Below, piece after piece: positions 34,746-46,499 of a stretch of DNA of 64,000 bases (positions within the stretch are counted from its first letter, which is position 1; every line of letters starts with the position of its first letter). The DNA comes from Ochotona curzoniae. Taxonomy: Eukaryota; Chordata; Mammalia; Lagomorpha; Ochotonidae. Below the pieces are notes generated by a model, which worked only from the letters and a program-made list of their open reading frames with translations, did no database searches and was not told where the DNA came from. The DNA lies in the NCBI RefSeq assembly GCF_017591425.1, contig NW_024467083.1, forward strand, positions 16,483,001 to 16,547,000, in the 5' to 3' direction. A program made the position numbers and the translations under genes.

Positions 34746-35146
34746 CCAGAGAACAAATTTTTCTTAGGATGATTAAGGCTTGTATGCAGTAGATATGTGA
34801 ACTGCCAAACCTGCATTTGAGAATACACCACCACTTAGCATGTTTAGTCATCATTTTAGCCCTGGGCTTGACCATTCTGTCCTGCTGGCACCACCCAACC
34901 TCTACCCACATATCAAATGTTGACCACGTCAAGTTGTATCACACTATGTATTTACATAGTTAACTTCCAAAACAAGACTTCCATGTGGTAGAAATTAATG
35001 TCTCAAATTCTTGATGTCTCAGCATCCAGGGAAGATGGTCTACCCAGGGAATAAAGCATTTGAGGGCAACTTTACCCTCCTGCACCTTGTAACTTCACTT
35101 TGGCAACTCATTTTGACCAAAGTGTTCGGTAAAAAGCAGTATCTAG
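34746..35146. other. Unassigned interval
   Basis: No repeat, exon or RNA gene is recognised. Confidence 0.4.
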
Positions 35147-35444
35147 GGCCTGACATGGTAGCCTAGTGGCTGAAGTCCTCATCTTGCATGTACCCGGATC
35201 CCATATGGGAGCCAGTTCAAGTCCCAGCTGCTCCACTTCCCATCCAGCTACCTGTGTTTGGCCTAGGAAAGCAGTAGAAGACAGCCTAAGAACTTGGGGA
35301 ACCTGAACCCACAGGGGAGACCCTGGCTCCTGACTTCATATCAGCTCAGCTCTGGTGCAGCAACTTTGGGAGTGAACCAGTGGATGGAAGATCTTTCCTT
35401 TTCTGTAAGTCTGATTTTCTAATAAAAGTAAGACTTTTAAAAAT
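35147..35444 (+). mobile_element. CSINE, full length
   Basis: It runs from 'agggcctgacatggtagcct' to 'gattttctaataaaagtaag'. It is moderately diverged and all body blocks are in order. Confidence 0.87.
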
Positions 35445-36025
35445 GGCAGCATGTAACAGAACAATATGCTGAGCAAGTCAATATGAGTTTCACTTTAAGT
35501 TTTAAATATTCTAGATCCAATACAGGCTGTATGTCAAATACACTGCACTAAGCTATTTTGCTTTTCTCATAACCTGGCCTAGAATCTAATGATTCCTAAT
35601 CAGTACCATCAACTAATTTTCAGAATATGTTACATGGTTGCTATTCATCAGGATTTTCATGTATAACTGATGTATAGAAACAGCAGCTTAAAAAGGCATC
35701 ATTTGAGAGTTCTCTCCAGTGTATCCAACTTTGAAAGCACCCCTACAGTCCAGGTAATGGACAGTCCCACTGACCACATTAGCATCCCTAGAATTCTTCA
35801 CATCCCTTTTTCCATCTTCCTCCTCCCTGTAGTTACCAGCTACCAATCTGCTCCCTGTAACTACAAGTTAGTTTGCATTTTCTAAGTTTATAAAAGCGGG
35901 CTTCCACAGCACTTTTCTGTATGTTTAGCAGCTTGGTTTTGCTTCAGAATTGTTTAACCCAAACCTAAATTAGAAACCATCTCTAGTGGTTATTATGCCT
36001 TATTTTCTGATCTTAGCACTTACCT
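35445..36025. other. Unassigned interval
   Basis: Sequence is unique-looking. 'ggttttgcttcag' at about 35946 is acceptor-like but has no matching donor. Confidence 0.4.
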
Positions 36026-36290
36026 TGGTCTGAATATTTAGATCTTTCCAAAATTCTGTTGAAATTCTAGTCCCCTTGATGAGCAGCATCAGGGCCCTGG
36101 TAAAATATGATCTAAGGAACACCCACCCCCCTTCTACCATTTGAAGAACGTGAGAGGCAGGGTGTACAAGCCAGGAAATGGGCTCTACCACCTAACAGCA
36201 GCTTGGCCATCCTTCAGCTGCATCTTCACAACTATGAAAAGGCTACCCAATCTGCAGTATTTTGGCAAGGTACCCAAATGGACTAAAACA
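36026..36290 (+). mobile_element. Solo MLT1-type LTR (ERVL-MaLR)
   Basis: The interval begins TGGTCTGAATATTT and ends GGACTAAAACA. The internal order is that of MaLR LTRs: 'ccaaaattctgttgaaattc', 'agggccctggtaaaatatga', 'gaagaacgtgagaggcaggg', 'gccaggaaatgggctc', 'cagtattttggcaaggtacc'. It is about 265 bp, shorter than typical for the family. No internal retroviral region adjoins either end, so this is a solo LTR left by old LTR-LTR recombination. Confidence 0.65.
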
Positions 36291-38661
36291 GCACACCTTT
36301 ACCTTCTCAGAACACCTGATTCAACTGTAGAGGATGGATGTAACAATGGATGTCCGTTCTCTCCATTCCCCTCAAAGAAACATAACAAATTTGCCAATAA
36401 CTCATTGTAGTTTTGAAGACTTTAAAATACAGTAACAGTGATCTATGTTGAAACAGTAAGCTTAAATAACAAACTGGGTGTTATAAATTCTGATTACACA
36501 AAGAATTGAGTGTTCCTAAAGATGTCAGCTTGATAAGCTGTTTTATTCTCCAAACAATACTCAGACAAAAGCTATAAAACACAAAAAACGTGAAGGCTCA
36601 CCGATCTTCTGAGATGGACAACACCTTTAATGGTCTGAAAGTGCCGCGTTAGCACAAAGGAAATAGTGCCTCCTGGCTTCCTCACAGTAAAGGAAAAACA
36701 TTAGTCTCTAATCATGCAAGTCTACTATACAAAGAAAAAAACTATCAAGACTGAAGTGAACAAATCATACTGACAGCAGCTACATATAGCAATTGTGTAT
36801 CTGGCAGATGCTGTCACTGAGAAATACCCTGCCTCTTTATAGGCTCCATGAGTGTAGGGAAGAGTAGGACTAACATTCACTGACAATCCTTGCCTTTAAT
36901 TTCTATTTTCACGTTGTAAAAGCAGAGAGCAAGAATGAGACCGAGACCGGCCATCCATTGTTGGGCCACTGTGTGCTACTGCATTTCAAATGCCATCAAT
37001 TTAATGGAAACAAACTGATTCTTGCTACCTGAATATGGAGAAATAGTATCCTTTGGAGATACAGTCTTACATTCATAAGGAATGTGAGGGTTCTGCATTT
37101 TCTTCTTTGGCACTAAGACTGGCTAACAAATCATGGTTGAGATCACAACAGGAGAGCACCACTGCTGTTCCCAGGGCTGCCTCACTTGAACAGTGACTGC
37201 AGGAGTTTTGGACATTATAACCATGCTCATAAAGCTCCTAAGTTGCATCCCAGAGCTTTGGTTTTACTCAAGGACATTTCAAAAGTTTTACATGCTCAGT
37301 TGGGGACTGAAAGCACTATGGTGTATTTTTAGTATACTGACATTCTTAAATTAGCAATACTTCCTAAGGTTATTCTGTGAACTGCTTAGAAACAATGCAA
37401 AGCTCACGACTTTCCTAGGTGTCATCTTTACCTCTAATCAGCTTATAATCAAACTCTTCTAAAGGTTCTTGAGTGATGTGAAATTAAGATACTTGAGTAC
37501 TTGACCATTGTTTGTTCCATAAAAACCACCAAAACAGATTCTGTGTAACACCCATGTGTGGAATTATTTGAGACATTTAAAGTAAGTCATACCAAAAATT
37601 ACTTAATGTCTAAACACTTCAGGAAAAGCTGCATCCTAAGAATGGCTCCTAACTATTTCTAACCATACAGGACAGCTCTTGCCAAAAAAAGATAGCTATA
37701 TTTAAAAACTATCTTGACCAAAAGTTTCTACAATGAGTATCTAAATCTCAAATGTTAGTTACAATAATAACTATGGGAACTTTATATGCTGTATTCAGCA
37801 TTTTAAAACACCACCTTCAGAAAATTGTGTAGAGCCCTGAGTCATTAATAGCAAGAAAATGTATGTTAAACGCAGCGATGTGGTAAGGCAAGTAAGAGAT
37901 CAACACTGCGAGGCAAAAATTAACTGCAGGCCATCTGTAGCTTTCAAAGGACACAGGAGTGCAGGGCTTCTCACAGCACTGGGTTTTTAAGTGACAAGAG
38001 AAACTATAATGCTTACGTTTTCCTCTACTGTTTTCCTCTGTAAAATGTAAAAATTCCTCCCACAGATTAAGCAAATTGAGGAAGCAAGGTTCTAGTTGGC
38101 AAACATGTCTATCAGCCAATTTGCCAATGAGAATGCTGACAGGATTCTGCTTTCAACATAAATTCCTAGGGTTCTTTTCACTTGGAGCAGTAACAGCTGT
38201 GAAACTGCAGTGTCCTACAATTCTCTAAAACAAAGTGATTGCCTCTAATTATTCATTTTCGTGCAATTAAACCAAATGCAATTTTCTCCCATTCAAGTCA
38301 GTAAACACCACACTTCCCCTAGAATAAAAACCTTAGGAAGCTGGTCTGTTTTTAGGCAGCAAGTCAAGTGTAGAGTGCCAAGGCTTAGAAGGGAAGTAGT
38401 CAGGTAATCCTATAGGAAGGAGGAGCAGAAGAAACTCTAGGGTCTACCTTTCAGATGAGCCAGTGAAATAGTACTGATGTTAGAAAAAAAATGCAGTGAG
38501 TGATCTGGCCAATTCACAGAGTTGATCTTAAGTCACTAAGATTGCTTCCCTATAACAAGGATAAACATTGCACTCACTCACTGACCAGTGCAGTTGCACA
38601 GATGAATGGAAAGACACATGTGCCCTGAAGAGGCTCACAACCAGCTACTGAAAACCAGAGG
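36291..38661. other. Unassigned interval, 2.4 kb
   Basis: Mostly AT-rich. On the minus strand a TCG|GTGAGC donor-like site at about 36600 closes a 26-codon open stretch, and a 100-codon frame lies at 37817-38119. Neither has good boundaries on both sides. No repeat is recognised. Confidence 0.35.
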
Positions 38662-38795
38662 ACAGTCTGGTGCAGTGGCAGATGTCTTGACTGAAAAGGG
38701 ATAACAGAATACAGGCAAGGCACCTAAAACAGAGGGGCCAGCACCTATGTTGGTTTTTGGTGGCAACTGGGAGTTAACCAGCAAATATGAAGGGA
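38662..38795 (+). mobile_element. Possible CSINE remnants
   Basis: 'tctggtgcagtggcagatgt' resembles a head and 'caactgggagttaaccagca' resembles the 3' body. The linking sequence is lost. Confidence 0.3.
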
Positions 38796-38850
38796 AAAGT
38801 ACTGCTGCTACAAAGCAGAGAATATTCAATAACGAAAGGAAAGATGGCAT

Positions 38851-39149
38851 GTGGACCTGCCATGGTAACCTAGTGGCTAAAGTCTTCACCTTGCATGCAC
38901 CAAGATCCCACATGGGCACTGCCTCCCGTCCTTACTGTTGCACTTCCCATCCAGCTTCTTGCTAGTGGCCTGGAAAAGCAGTCATGGATTGCTCAAAGCC
39001 TTGGGACCCTGCACCTACATGGGAGAACCACAAGCTCCTGCCTTCAAATTGGCTCAGTCCCAGCAGTTACAGATGCCCGGGAAGTGAACCTGCAGACATA
39101 AGATCTGTCTCTCCTCTTTAAATCTAATGAAAATAAATGTTTAAAAAGA
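38851..39149 (+). mobile_element. CSINE, full length
   Basis: It runs from 'gtggacctgccatggtaacc' to 'atctaatgaaaataaatgtt'. AAAGATGGCAT directly precedes (38840-38850) and follows (39150-39160), a perfect 11-bp target-site duplication. Confidence 0.9.
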
Positions 39150-39390
39150 AAAGATGGCATTTTCAAACCCTGGTCTAATAAAGGGGAAAAAAATCCCAAC
39201 TACAGCCAAAACAAACAGGTAGGTGGACATCACTGGTTCTGTTAACATTTGGAGAGAGACCATTGAAAGTTTTATTGTAATACATGAAAGCATATTACAT
39301 CCCTTTGGGAAATCACTATGTAATTCTATAGCTTTGGCAGAATGATTCATGAAAGGAATAGAATTGCAATGCTTGAAAAGTGTGTATGTT
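39150..39390. other. Spacer between direct SINEs
   Basis: No feature is recognised. Confidence 0.4.
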
Positions 39391-39696
39391 GGGCCTGGTG
39401 GCGTGGCCTAACAGCTAAAGTTCTCCCCTTGAATGCACCAGGATCCCATATGGGCGCCAGTTGTAATCCTGGCAGCTCCACTTCCCATCCAGCTCCCTGC
39501 TTGTGGCCTGGGAAAGCAGTCGAAGATGGCCCAAAGCTTTGGGACCCTGCACCCGTGTGAGAGACCTGGAGGAATTCCTGGCACCTGGCTTCAGATCGGC
39601 ACAGCACTGGCTGTTGCTGTCACTTGGGGAGCGAGTCATCAGATGGAAGATCTCTATGTATCTGACTTTGTAATAAAAAATAAATCTTAAGAAAAA
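39391..39696 (+). mobile_element. CSINE, full length
   Basis: It runs from 'gggcctggtggcgtggccta' to 'gtaataaaaaataaatctta'. It is close to the young consensus apart from a short loss in the pyrimidine-rich region before the tail. Confidence 0.9.
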
Positions 39697-39721
39697 TAGT
39701 GTATCTTATTAAAATGTGTAT

Positions 39722-40035
39722 TCCTGGGGATGCTGCAAATTGCTCAAGTGTCTAATCCTCTCCTTGCAAGCACCAGGATCTCATATGAGTGCCAGTTCAT
39801 GTTCTGGCTGTTCTACTTCCCATCCAGCTCCCTGTTTATGGCTTAGGAAAGCAGAGGAGGGTGGTCCCAAGTGTTTGGGATCCTGCACCAGCATGAGATC
39901 CAGAGGAGGCTCCTGCCTTCAAATTGGCTCAGCTGTAGCCACTAAAGCCATCTAAGGAATGAACCAGTGAATGTAAGATTTTCATCTCTTCTCTGGAAGT
40001 CTCATCTGTCTTTCCAATAAAAGGTATTTTAGAAT
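39722..40035 (+). mobile_element. CSINE, near full length
   Basis: It starts within about 25 bp of the previous tail ('ggggatgctgcaaattgctc') and ends 'gtctttccaataaaaggtat'. It is more diverged than its neighbour, so the two are separate insertions rather than a duplication. Confidence 0.82.
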
Positions 40036-42939
40036 TGTTTTAAGATTAAATGTTAATTCCTAGATAGGATATCCTGAAAGTATACCAACAACTGATGCAA
40101 AATACTTGGAAATTTAATCTAGAAATAATCTAAAGTTAATCTAAAAATCATGAGACCTAAATTCTAATGGTAGGAGCTTTCTTGTACCAAATTTTCATAG
40201 CAAAAGGTAGAGCAACAGTCTCTTTCCACAAACATCCTCCTGGATTGGCCTTAGTTTATAACTTGTGTTTTTCATAGTTTCATTCATTTGCTCAATTGAC
40301 CATAAGGAAACCCAAGTTGGCCAAGTGAGTTATGACGAGGCACAGCACCTCTCCTGGAGTAGCCCCACTGGGTCTGAATGGTAATTTGAAGAATGCATGA
40401 CAGACCCAAGACTGCCAGGAATGCCAAAGAATTGGTGCCATCAGGATTAGGAGGACGTAGAAGTGTTCTTCAGAGTTGACATCCCTGCAACTTCGTTTCC
40501 AGGTCTGAATTTGCAATCTATGCCTCAGCCCAACACACAAAAATGACACCTGTGTCACTCTGCCCCTTCCTCCAGACTCCGAGACCTTACACTCATCATT
40601 CCTTCAGAGAAAATTGAGCTGTCAGCATACCACCCCACTGACTGCCTCTTCAAGGTGCCCAGGTTTGTGAGGGCTGTGCAAGATGGGAAAAACAAAGCAG
40701 CTTCTCAGATTGCCACATCTTTCAACAGTGAAGGCAAAAGCAGCCTTGGAAGGGCAACAAAGTCCATACCCCACAGTGCCCATCTACCAATAGCTCCTCC
40801 ATGATTCACACCGTAGTGGCTCTTTAACACATCTTGCACATGTGATGACAAACAAGCAGTTGGAAAGCTGATAAAGACACCACAAAACATACCACAGAAC
40901 AGATGGGAGTGTTTAATATGGCACACTACCAAAGCTGTGTCACTTTTTACAGAGGCAGGAATGAAACCATGGCAGGATCAACCAACCAGCCCCCACCTAT
41001 GTCCAGAGGAGATGGCTTACAATTGTAACAGCTGTAACAGTAGCACCGAAGACTTCCCCCTCTGTCTGCAAAGTATCAGTATGTCATTTCCTTCCTGCTG
41101 GATTCCACAGCCTCCGATAGTCAGACCATGTAATTCTTTTGAATGATCTCTACGTATCTCTGATGGAAGCAATCAATGAATACTGAAGGCAGAATGTGCA
41201 CAGAATACCTCTAACTATTCCTTGACCATTACCTCCAATCACCATGGGGAACCAATGCTCAAGCCAGTATGCATAATTAACCTACCTAGAGACATTACAG
41301 CCAAAACATGCATGAAGGTCATCCCAGCATTTCAGAGGCAGTGTCTTCAGCAAGTGCTCTCATTGTAAAGATAAAAGGTATAGTCCCCATCATTACCTAC
41401 CACACAGTATCCAGGTGTATGTAAGCCAAATTCAATTTAACAAAAGCTTCAGAATATACTTAGTCCATTAAAATTTCTGGTCTTCAAAACTTGGAATATT
41501 TTTCTAATTATAAAGCTAAAATGGTCAAATTCTCAGGCCAACAGCCCGCATCTCAAAAAAAGAAATGAAATCCTCTTACCTTCACCTCTTTTAAAGATCA
41601 AAAAGCACACTATCACACTGGGAGGTACCTGCTACTTGTGACATGACCAGCATAATCCTAAATTCTGATCCTCATGAGAAAAACCGAGGATGGACTAAAG
41701 ACAACAACTATTCTGGACCCTTAAATGCACACAGATCAGAGGGAAGAGAGAATAAAGACAGGAAACCTGAAGAAGAGTTTACTGAACCAAGAAACCAACC
41801 AACTTGAAGTGGTCCTACACCTTCAGTTCTTCAGACACAGGTCAAAGCCAAACACAACCCTCAGAGAAGGCGGAGGCTTGAAGAGTCACCAGATGGGGCA
41901 CTGAGAGGCCCTCAGAGATCCAGGGTTTCTGAGGTAAATGCAAGAGGGACAATGGGCTTGGTGAGAGCTGGAGGATAAACTCCAAGAATGGAGTATCTGC
42001 TCCTTGTAGACCTTGAACTGAAGTGCATAAGCAGGAAGAGGAAACAGACAAGTTAGGAAGAGCAATCCCAGTTGTTGACTGTTGACTGGCAGCCTGGGGA
42101 CAAAACTTAATGTTTGAACATCAGATGTCCCATGTGGAAGAACTGGTTGTCCTCAAATTTCCTGTTTGGAACAGTCCATGGATGTGCTAGGATGTCACAA
42201 CATGAACCCAAAACATACTCAAATATTGTCATGTCTCCAAGTAGCTATGTAGCTTTGACAACCTCAAGGGCTCCAACGAACTATGCAGCTTGCTGAGTTC
42301 TTGGCACAACCAGGCAGCACTAAAAAAAAAATTTTCATCTATGGCATTAAATAAGGTTCCTTTAGTATTCTCAGCAAAACTGAGTGAATGTATTTTAGCA
42401 CCAAGTAACCAAAATAAAGTAATCTGATTAGCTGTGAACAGCTCCCTCTCAAAATACCAAAGAGGGGAGAAGGGAAGCAAAGCTGGGTTCCCAGTATTTT
42501 CTGGGTTATTGATACACATGTTGTGTTTGAATTATATGTGAATATGTTGCTCATTCTACCTATCCTGTCAAGATATGAAATCATCTCCATTCTTTAGACT
42601 AATGCATTTGGTGTATAACGATTTGTAAGTATCATCTTTACCAAGTTACATTTCATCTACATAAAATACCTTCTTTGTTATGGTCATGAATCCAAGAAAT
42701 AGTACATGTTTATATATTTAACATCTACATATCAAGCCAATTTGTCAAGATGATTAAAAGGGTTAAATCATTTTTTTAATAAATCTTAGACACATCCAAC
42801 ACAAGGGCACTGTAAGAAAACTCTGCCTTTGAGCCTCAAGTACACGGAGAACTCAGGAGGCTTCAGAATACTACTTTTATTCATCTGAATTTAGAAGCAC
42901 ATGAGAGATCCATGAAACAAATGAATATTTTCTGAAATG
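40036..42939. other. Unassigned interval, 2.9 kb
   Basis: A stop-free stretch of about 86 codons lacking ATG lies at 40536-40797 (+), with a 'ccccttcctccag' acceptor-like site inside it. On the minus strand GAAG|GTAAGAG at 41580 is a strong orphan donor-like site. No repeat family or known gene is recognised. Confidence 0.35.
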
Positions 42940-43115
42940 GCAGTTTTTCTTCTCTAACAGACTGATGGAATTGTAACTCCTTATGAAGGACTACACTATT
43001 ATATGGGGAAAATCAGCCAAGGGGTGAGAATGGGAGGGAGGAAATCCCAGACTCTACAGAACTATCATAAAATTAAGAACAATGTGTATTAAAGCTGTAT
43101 TTGAAGAAAGGGCGT
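42940..43115 (+). mobile_element. L1 3'UTR end, probable
   Basis: 'actgatggaattgtaactcc', 'gggtgagaatgggagggagg' and 'aaatcccagactctacagaa' parallel the terminal L1 3'UTR block at 400-490 ('gggattcccagagcctatga'), ending 'gtattaaag'. It is diverged. Confidence 0.4.
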
Positions 43116-43194
43116 AGATTTGAAGCCCAAAGGGCTTACAGCCCTCTCACAATGGAAGACACCTCCAGGTATCTAACAGAAAAAGTTTGAATAC

Positions 43195-44250
43195 ATTTAT
43201 TTTTTTAATTTATTTTAATGATCTTATTTGATTAGGTGACAAAGGATTAAGGGCTACAGGAAAGTGGGCAATAGCATTGTTTCCATACTAATAATTTGTT
43301 TCCCTGTATCTGGGGCTCAAGGGAGAAAGCAAAGGGCAAAACCCCACCCAGCCTCCCACCAATCCCAGGTCCCCGATGTGAGGCATGCTCCAAGGGTCCT
43401 GCTCAAGCAGTTTTGATAGTTCAATAGGTATGAATTGCTGCCAATCTCACTGTTCCAATCACGATGAAACCTATTCAGAATCCACTGGCTGACATAGTCC
43501 CTTCATGGTTGGGGTTCTGAGATCAGCAGTTCAGTTGGAGGGATCTCCAAAGAAACTTCATCTGAGATGATCCCAAACCTGATTCTTGTGTGAATTTGCC
43601 AGTACAGGGTCTGGCACAATCTGTCGCCCCCATCAGTTTATGCACATGCTGGTCATTGCAATTGCTGGGTCAGTTCTGTTTCCAGCCCTGTCATCCACTT
43701 GAACCAATGGGTGTTGTAGTCCAGCCTGATCCTACTCACTTCATATTCTGTCCTCACAAACCTGTGGGAGCTGCGGCCTAGCTGGAGAAACTCCCCATAA
43801 CCCACACCAGGCCTGCTCCCTACTCTGGTTCCCATGAATGCCAGTATGTACTGCAGACTTGTTCAATCTGTCCCACATCCCATTTAGCCCTGGCACTTGT
43901 CAATGGACATTGAAGCCTAGTTCAACCCAACCAACCTACTATCCAGTCCACACACATACTGGCAGGTGCCTTTCTGTCTAGCCACCCCTGCCCTGGTTTT
44001 CGTCCTCTCCAGTGGAAGTGCTTACCCACGAGGGAAGTGCCCACTATCTCCCTACTAGGCCACTCCAACTTCTGGATTGTGCACTATCCAGGTAGTTCTG
44101 GCATTTAACTTAACAGAATTGGCCCCCAGTGCCAGCCTCTGCCATCTAATATGGCAAAGCCCAACCCTCACCCTCTAATTTTGCTTGCACCAGTCGGAAC
44201 AGTCAGCCCAATCTGGCCCTTCCCCAATACATGTTTTATACAAGCGGCCA
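43195..44250 (-). mobile_element. Probable LINE 3' region, antisense, C-rich
   Basis: A T-rich left edge (43195-43235) suggests an antisense poly(A) tail. It is followed by about 1 kb of unusually C-rich sequence relative to its surroundings, with repeated proline-codon-like 'cc' patches and no open frame. The L1 3'UTR assignment rests on tail orientation and G-rich sense strand, not on a matched consensus. Confidence 0.35.
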
Positions 44251-44835
44251 AGACTCAAAGTACAGGAAAAGCCTAAACCACACATGAACAAGTCTTTTCT
44301 GATATGTGTTCTCCCTCAAGCCTGAAATGAGGAAATCCTAGGAAGATTTTCCCAATGGGGATGCTTTCCCATGAGTACTGGGCATAGGCTTTACCATCAC
44401 AGGAACATTGGCTCTTATCCATTAGGCTACCATGATGTGTCTCTTCCCTACAGAAGATGATTTCACTGAAAGCAGTCCTGTCCCCACATGGATCAAACAC
44501 TGCCCAGTGTAGTAACTGCCACTAGGGTGTTCTCTTAGCATCACTGCAGTAAAGACAAACTTCTAAAGCAGACAAGAAGTGTAACAAATGTGGTAAAATT
44601 AGGCCTTGCAGAAACTGAGGTTAAAATTTATTCGCTATTTTCTCATTCCTAACTATGCCCAGCCATGTTGGCTAATCTAGGCCAGGGATTCTACAGTGAG
44701 TTATCATTTCAATGTACCTGCAACAACAAATACACAGGTCCCAAATTTAGTATCTCCTTCTGGTATTAGTGCTCCAATGGAGTATTAATACTCAAATATT
44801 AAATTTCCTTGCATGTTGAACTCAATTATCTTGCC
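44251..44835. other. Unassigned interval
   Basis: A 75-codon frame at 44273-44500 (-) is unsupported. It may be the upstream continuation of the preceding element. Confidence 0.35.
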
Positions 44836-44990
44836 TTTGTGTACTATATAATGTATATTATGCACTATATAATGTATATAACATATATTATATAAAGGTA
44901 TATATAAACATGTGTTTATGTGTATATGTATTTATATGTTCACCTATATACACCTATATATTTATATATATATTACATGCACTATGTATC
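44836..44990. repeat. TA-rich tract with 20-bp tandem
   Basis: Two successive 20-bp units (44841-44860 and 44861-44880, about 85% alike, core ACTATATAATGTATAT) lead into a (TA)-rich run. It is strongly self-complementary. Confidence 0.8.
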
Positions 44991-45734
44991 ATCTCTTAGC
45001 CCCAGTCTTCCAGACAGTTGGAAATGAGACACAAGGTTTCATGAGGGCATTTAGTTTGGGAAGTGACTCCAAGCAAAAGTGAGTGAGTAGGAGAATGGAA
45101 GTGCTAGAAGGAAAAAATAAGGCTTCATCAGACAACCTTTGGTACTAAAAATGGTGCTAGATGCCACCCAATGTTCTGAAAAATCTAAGAGTGCCTCTGA
45201 GCTGTGCTCCTGGGAGAAAGGGGGCGTGGCAAGGAGGAGTATGAAGTGATGTGCAAAGGGTATGCTATACAAAAACATTTAAGGCCAAATTCAGTCTCAA
45301 ATGTTTTGTTCCTACTGTTGGGAGTTCATATCCGGGTAGAACTATCAAGTTTGTCATTCTGTCATTTGTTTTTTAAACAGCTTCAAGTCTTTATTAACTC
45401 AACATCAGCCTAAATCTGTGACATCTAGCCTCCACTTTTAAAGAACCCAAATGGTTGAAAGAGCAGGCAAGATTATCATCTGTCCTAAATTCACCAGATT
45501 TAGTCAATTCTCAATCCTAATAGTACAGGACAAGGAATGTAATATTCCAAGAATCCAGTGCTTGGTAAAGTTTAGATCTACAGAACTGCTTTTGAATGTC
45601 ACCACAGAAACCTGAGGACACAAGAGACAGAGGGTCTACAAAGAGAAGCACATTCCTCCTGATTAACCATGCCAATATGCTTGCAACACAATGCAAATTT
45701 TCCAAAGCTTAAAACTTACTAGGGGATGATATCT
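44991..45734. other. Unassigned interval
   Basis: 'gggggcgtggc' near 45221 is a GC-box-like motif. No gene is recognised. Confidence 0.4.
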
Positions 45735-46053
45735 GAAGGGACAACCAAAATGTGGCATGCATAAGCAGATTGTTCAGCAGCTTTAGAAATTTTGACACTA
45801 CATAAACATGGAGAAACCTTGAAGGCATGCTACAAACAACCAATCACAAAAGGACACTGATTCAACCTATGAGGTACCTAATTAGTCAAACTCAGTAGAA
45901 CAGTGGCTCCCAGGAGCCTGCAGTACAGATTTAAACACGAGAACACTGAAAGTTCTAGAGATAAAGAGTTGCACAACAACAAAAATGCACTTAATGACAA
46001 ATAACTGTAATTAAGGATGGTTAAAATGAGGAATTTTCCATTTTAAAAATGGA
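45735..46053 (+). mobile_element. L1M-class 3' end
   Basis: It matches the old L1 3' end in order: 'aaccaaaatgtggcatgcat', 'caatcacaaaaggacactga', 'gaggtacctaattagtcaaa', 'gttgcacaacaacaaaaatg', 'ggatggttaaaatgaggaat'. It ends where the next SINE begins. Confidence 0.8.
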
Positions 46054-46054
46054 A

Positions 46055-46378
46055 AGGATCCAGCACAGTAGCCTAGTGACCCAACTCCTCACTTTGCATA
46101 TGCCCTGGATCCCATATGAGTGCTAGTTCATGTATGTCCTGGTATCCCCTCTTCCCATCCAGCTCCCCGCCGGCCTGGGAAAGCAGTCAGGGACGGCTCC
46201 AAAGCCTTGGGACCCTGCACCCAGGCAGGAGACCCAGAATTGGCTCTGGGCTCCTGGCTTCGTATCAGCTCAGCTCTGGCCACTGTGGCTACTTGAGGAG
46301 TAAAGCATCAGACAAAAGATCTTCCTCCGTCCTCCTCTGTATATCTACCTTTCCAATAACAAAAAGTATTTTTAAAAA
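46055..46378 (+). mobile_element. CSINE, full length
   Basis: It runs from 'ggatccagcacagtagccta' to 'cctttccaataacaaaaagt'. It is inserted at the 3' end of the preceding L1M fragment, consistent with use of an A-rich target. Confidence 0.87.
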
Positions 46379-46499
46379 AGAAAATTAGAGAAACAACTAG
46401 AAGTCTCCATGCAGCAAGCTCATCTGGGTCCTAGCCACTTCCTACTGTGGGAAAACCCTATTTGTATAAACTGTTTGGCAAAAAAACTGAAATTTTAAA

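Noticed and set aside
36600..36680. Minus-strand short open stretch with TCG|GTGAGC donor
   Set aside because: It is too short to evaluate, has ambiguous acceptors and resembles no known peptide.
37817..38119. 100-codon cysteine-containing frame on the minus strand
   Set aside because: It has no good splice or start context, and lengths of this order are expected by chance in this much AT-rich DNA.
41580..41618. Minus-strand mini-exon ending GAAG|GTAAGAG
   Set aside because: At about 39 nt it is too short and its acceptor is weak. Kept only as an orphan donor note.
42963..43096. Strong acceptor (TTTTTCTTCTCTAACAG) followed by a 43-codon open frame
   Set aside because: The segment parallels the terminal L1 3'UTR block at 400-490, so the frame is more simply retroelement sequence.
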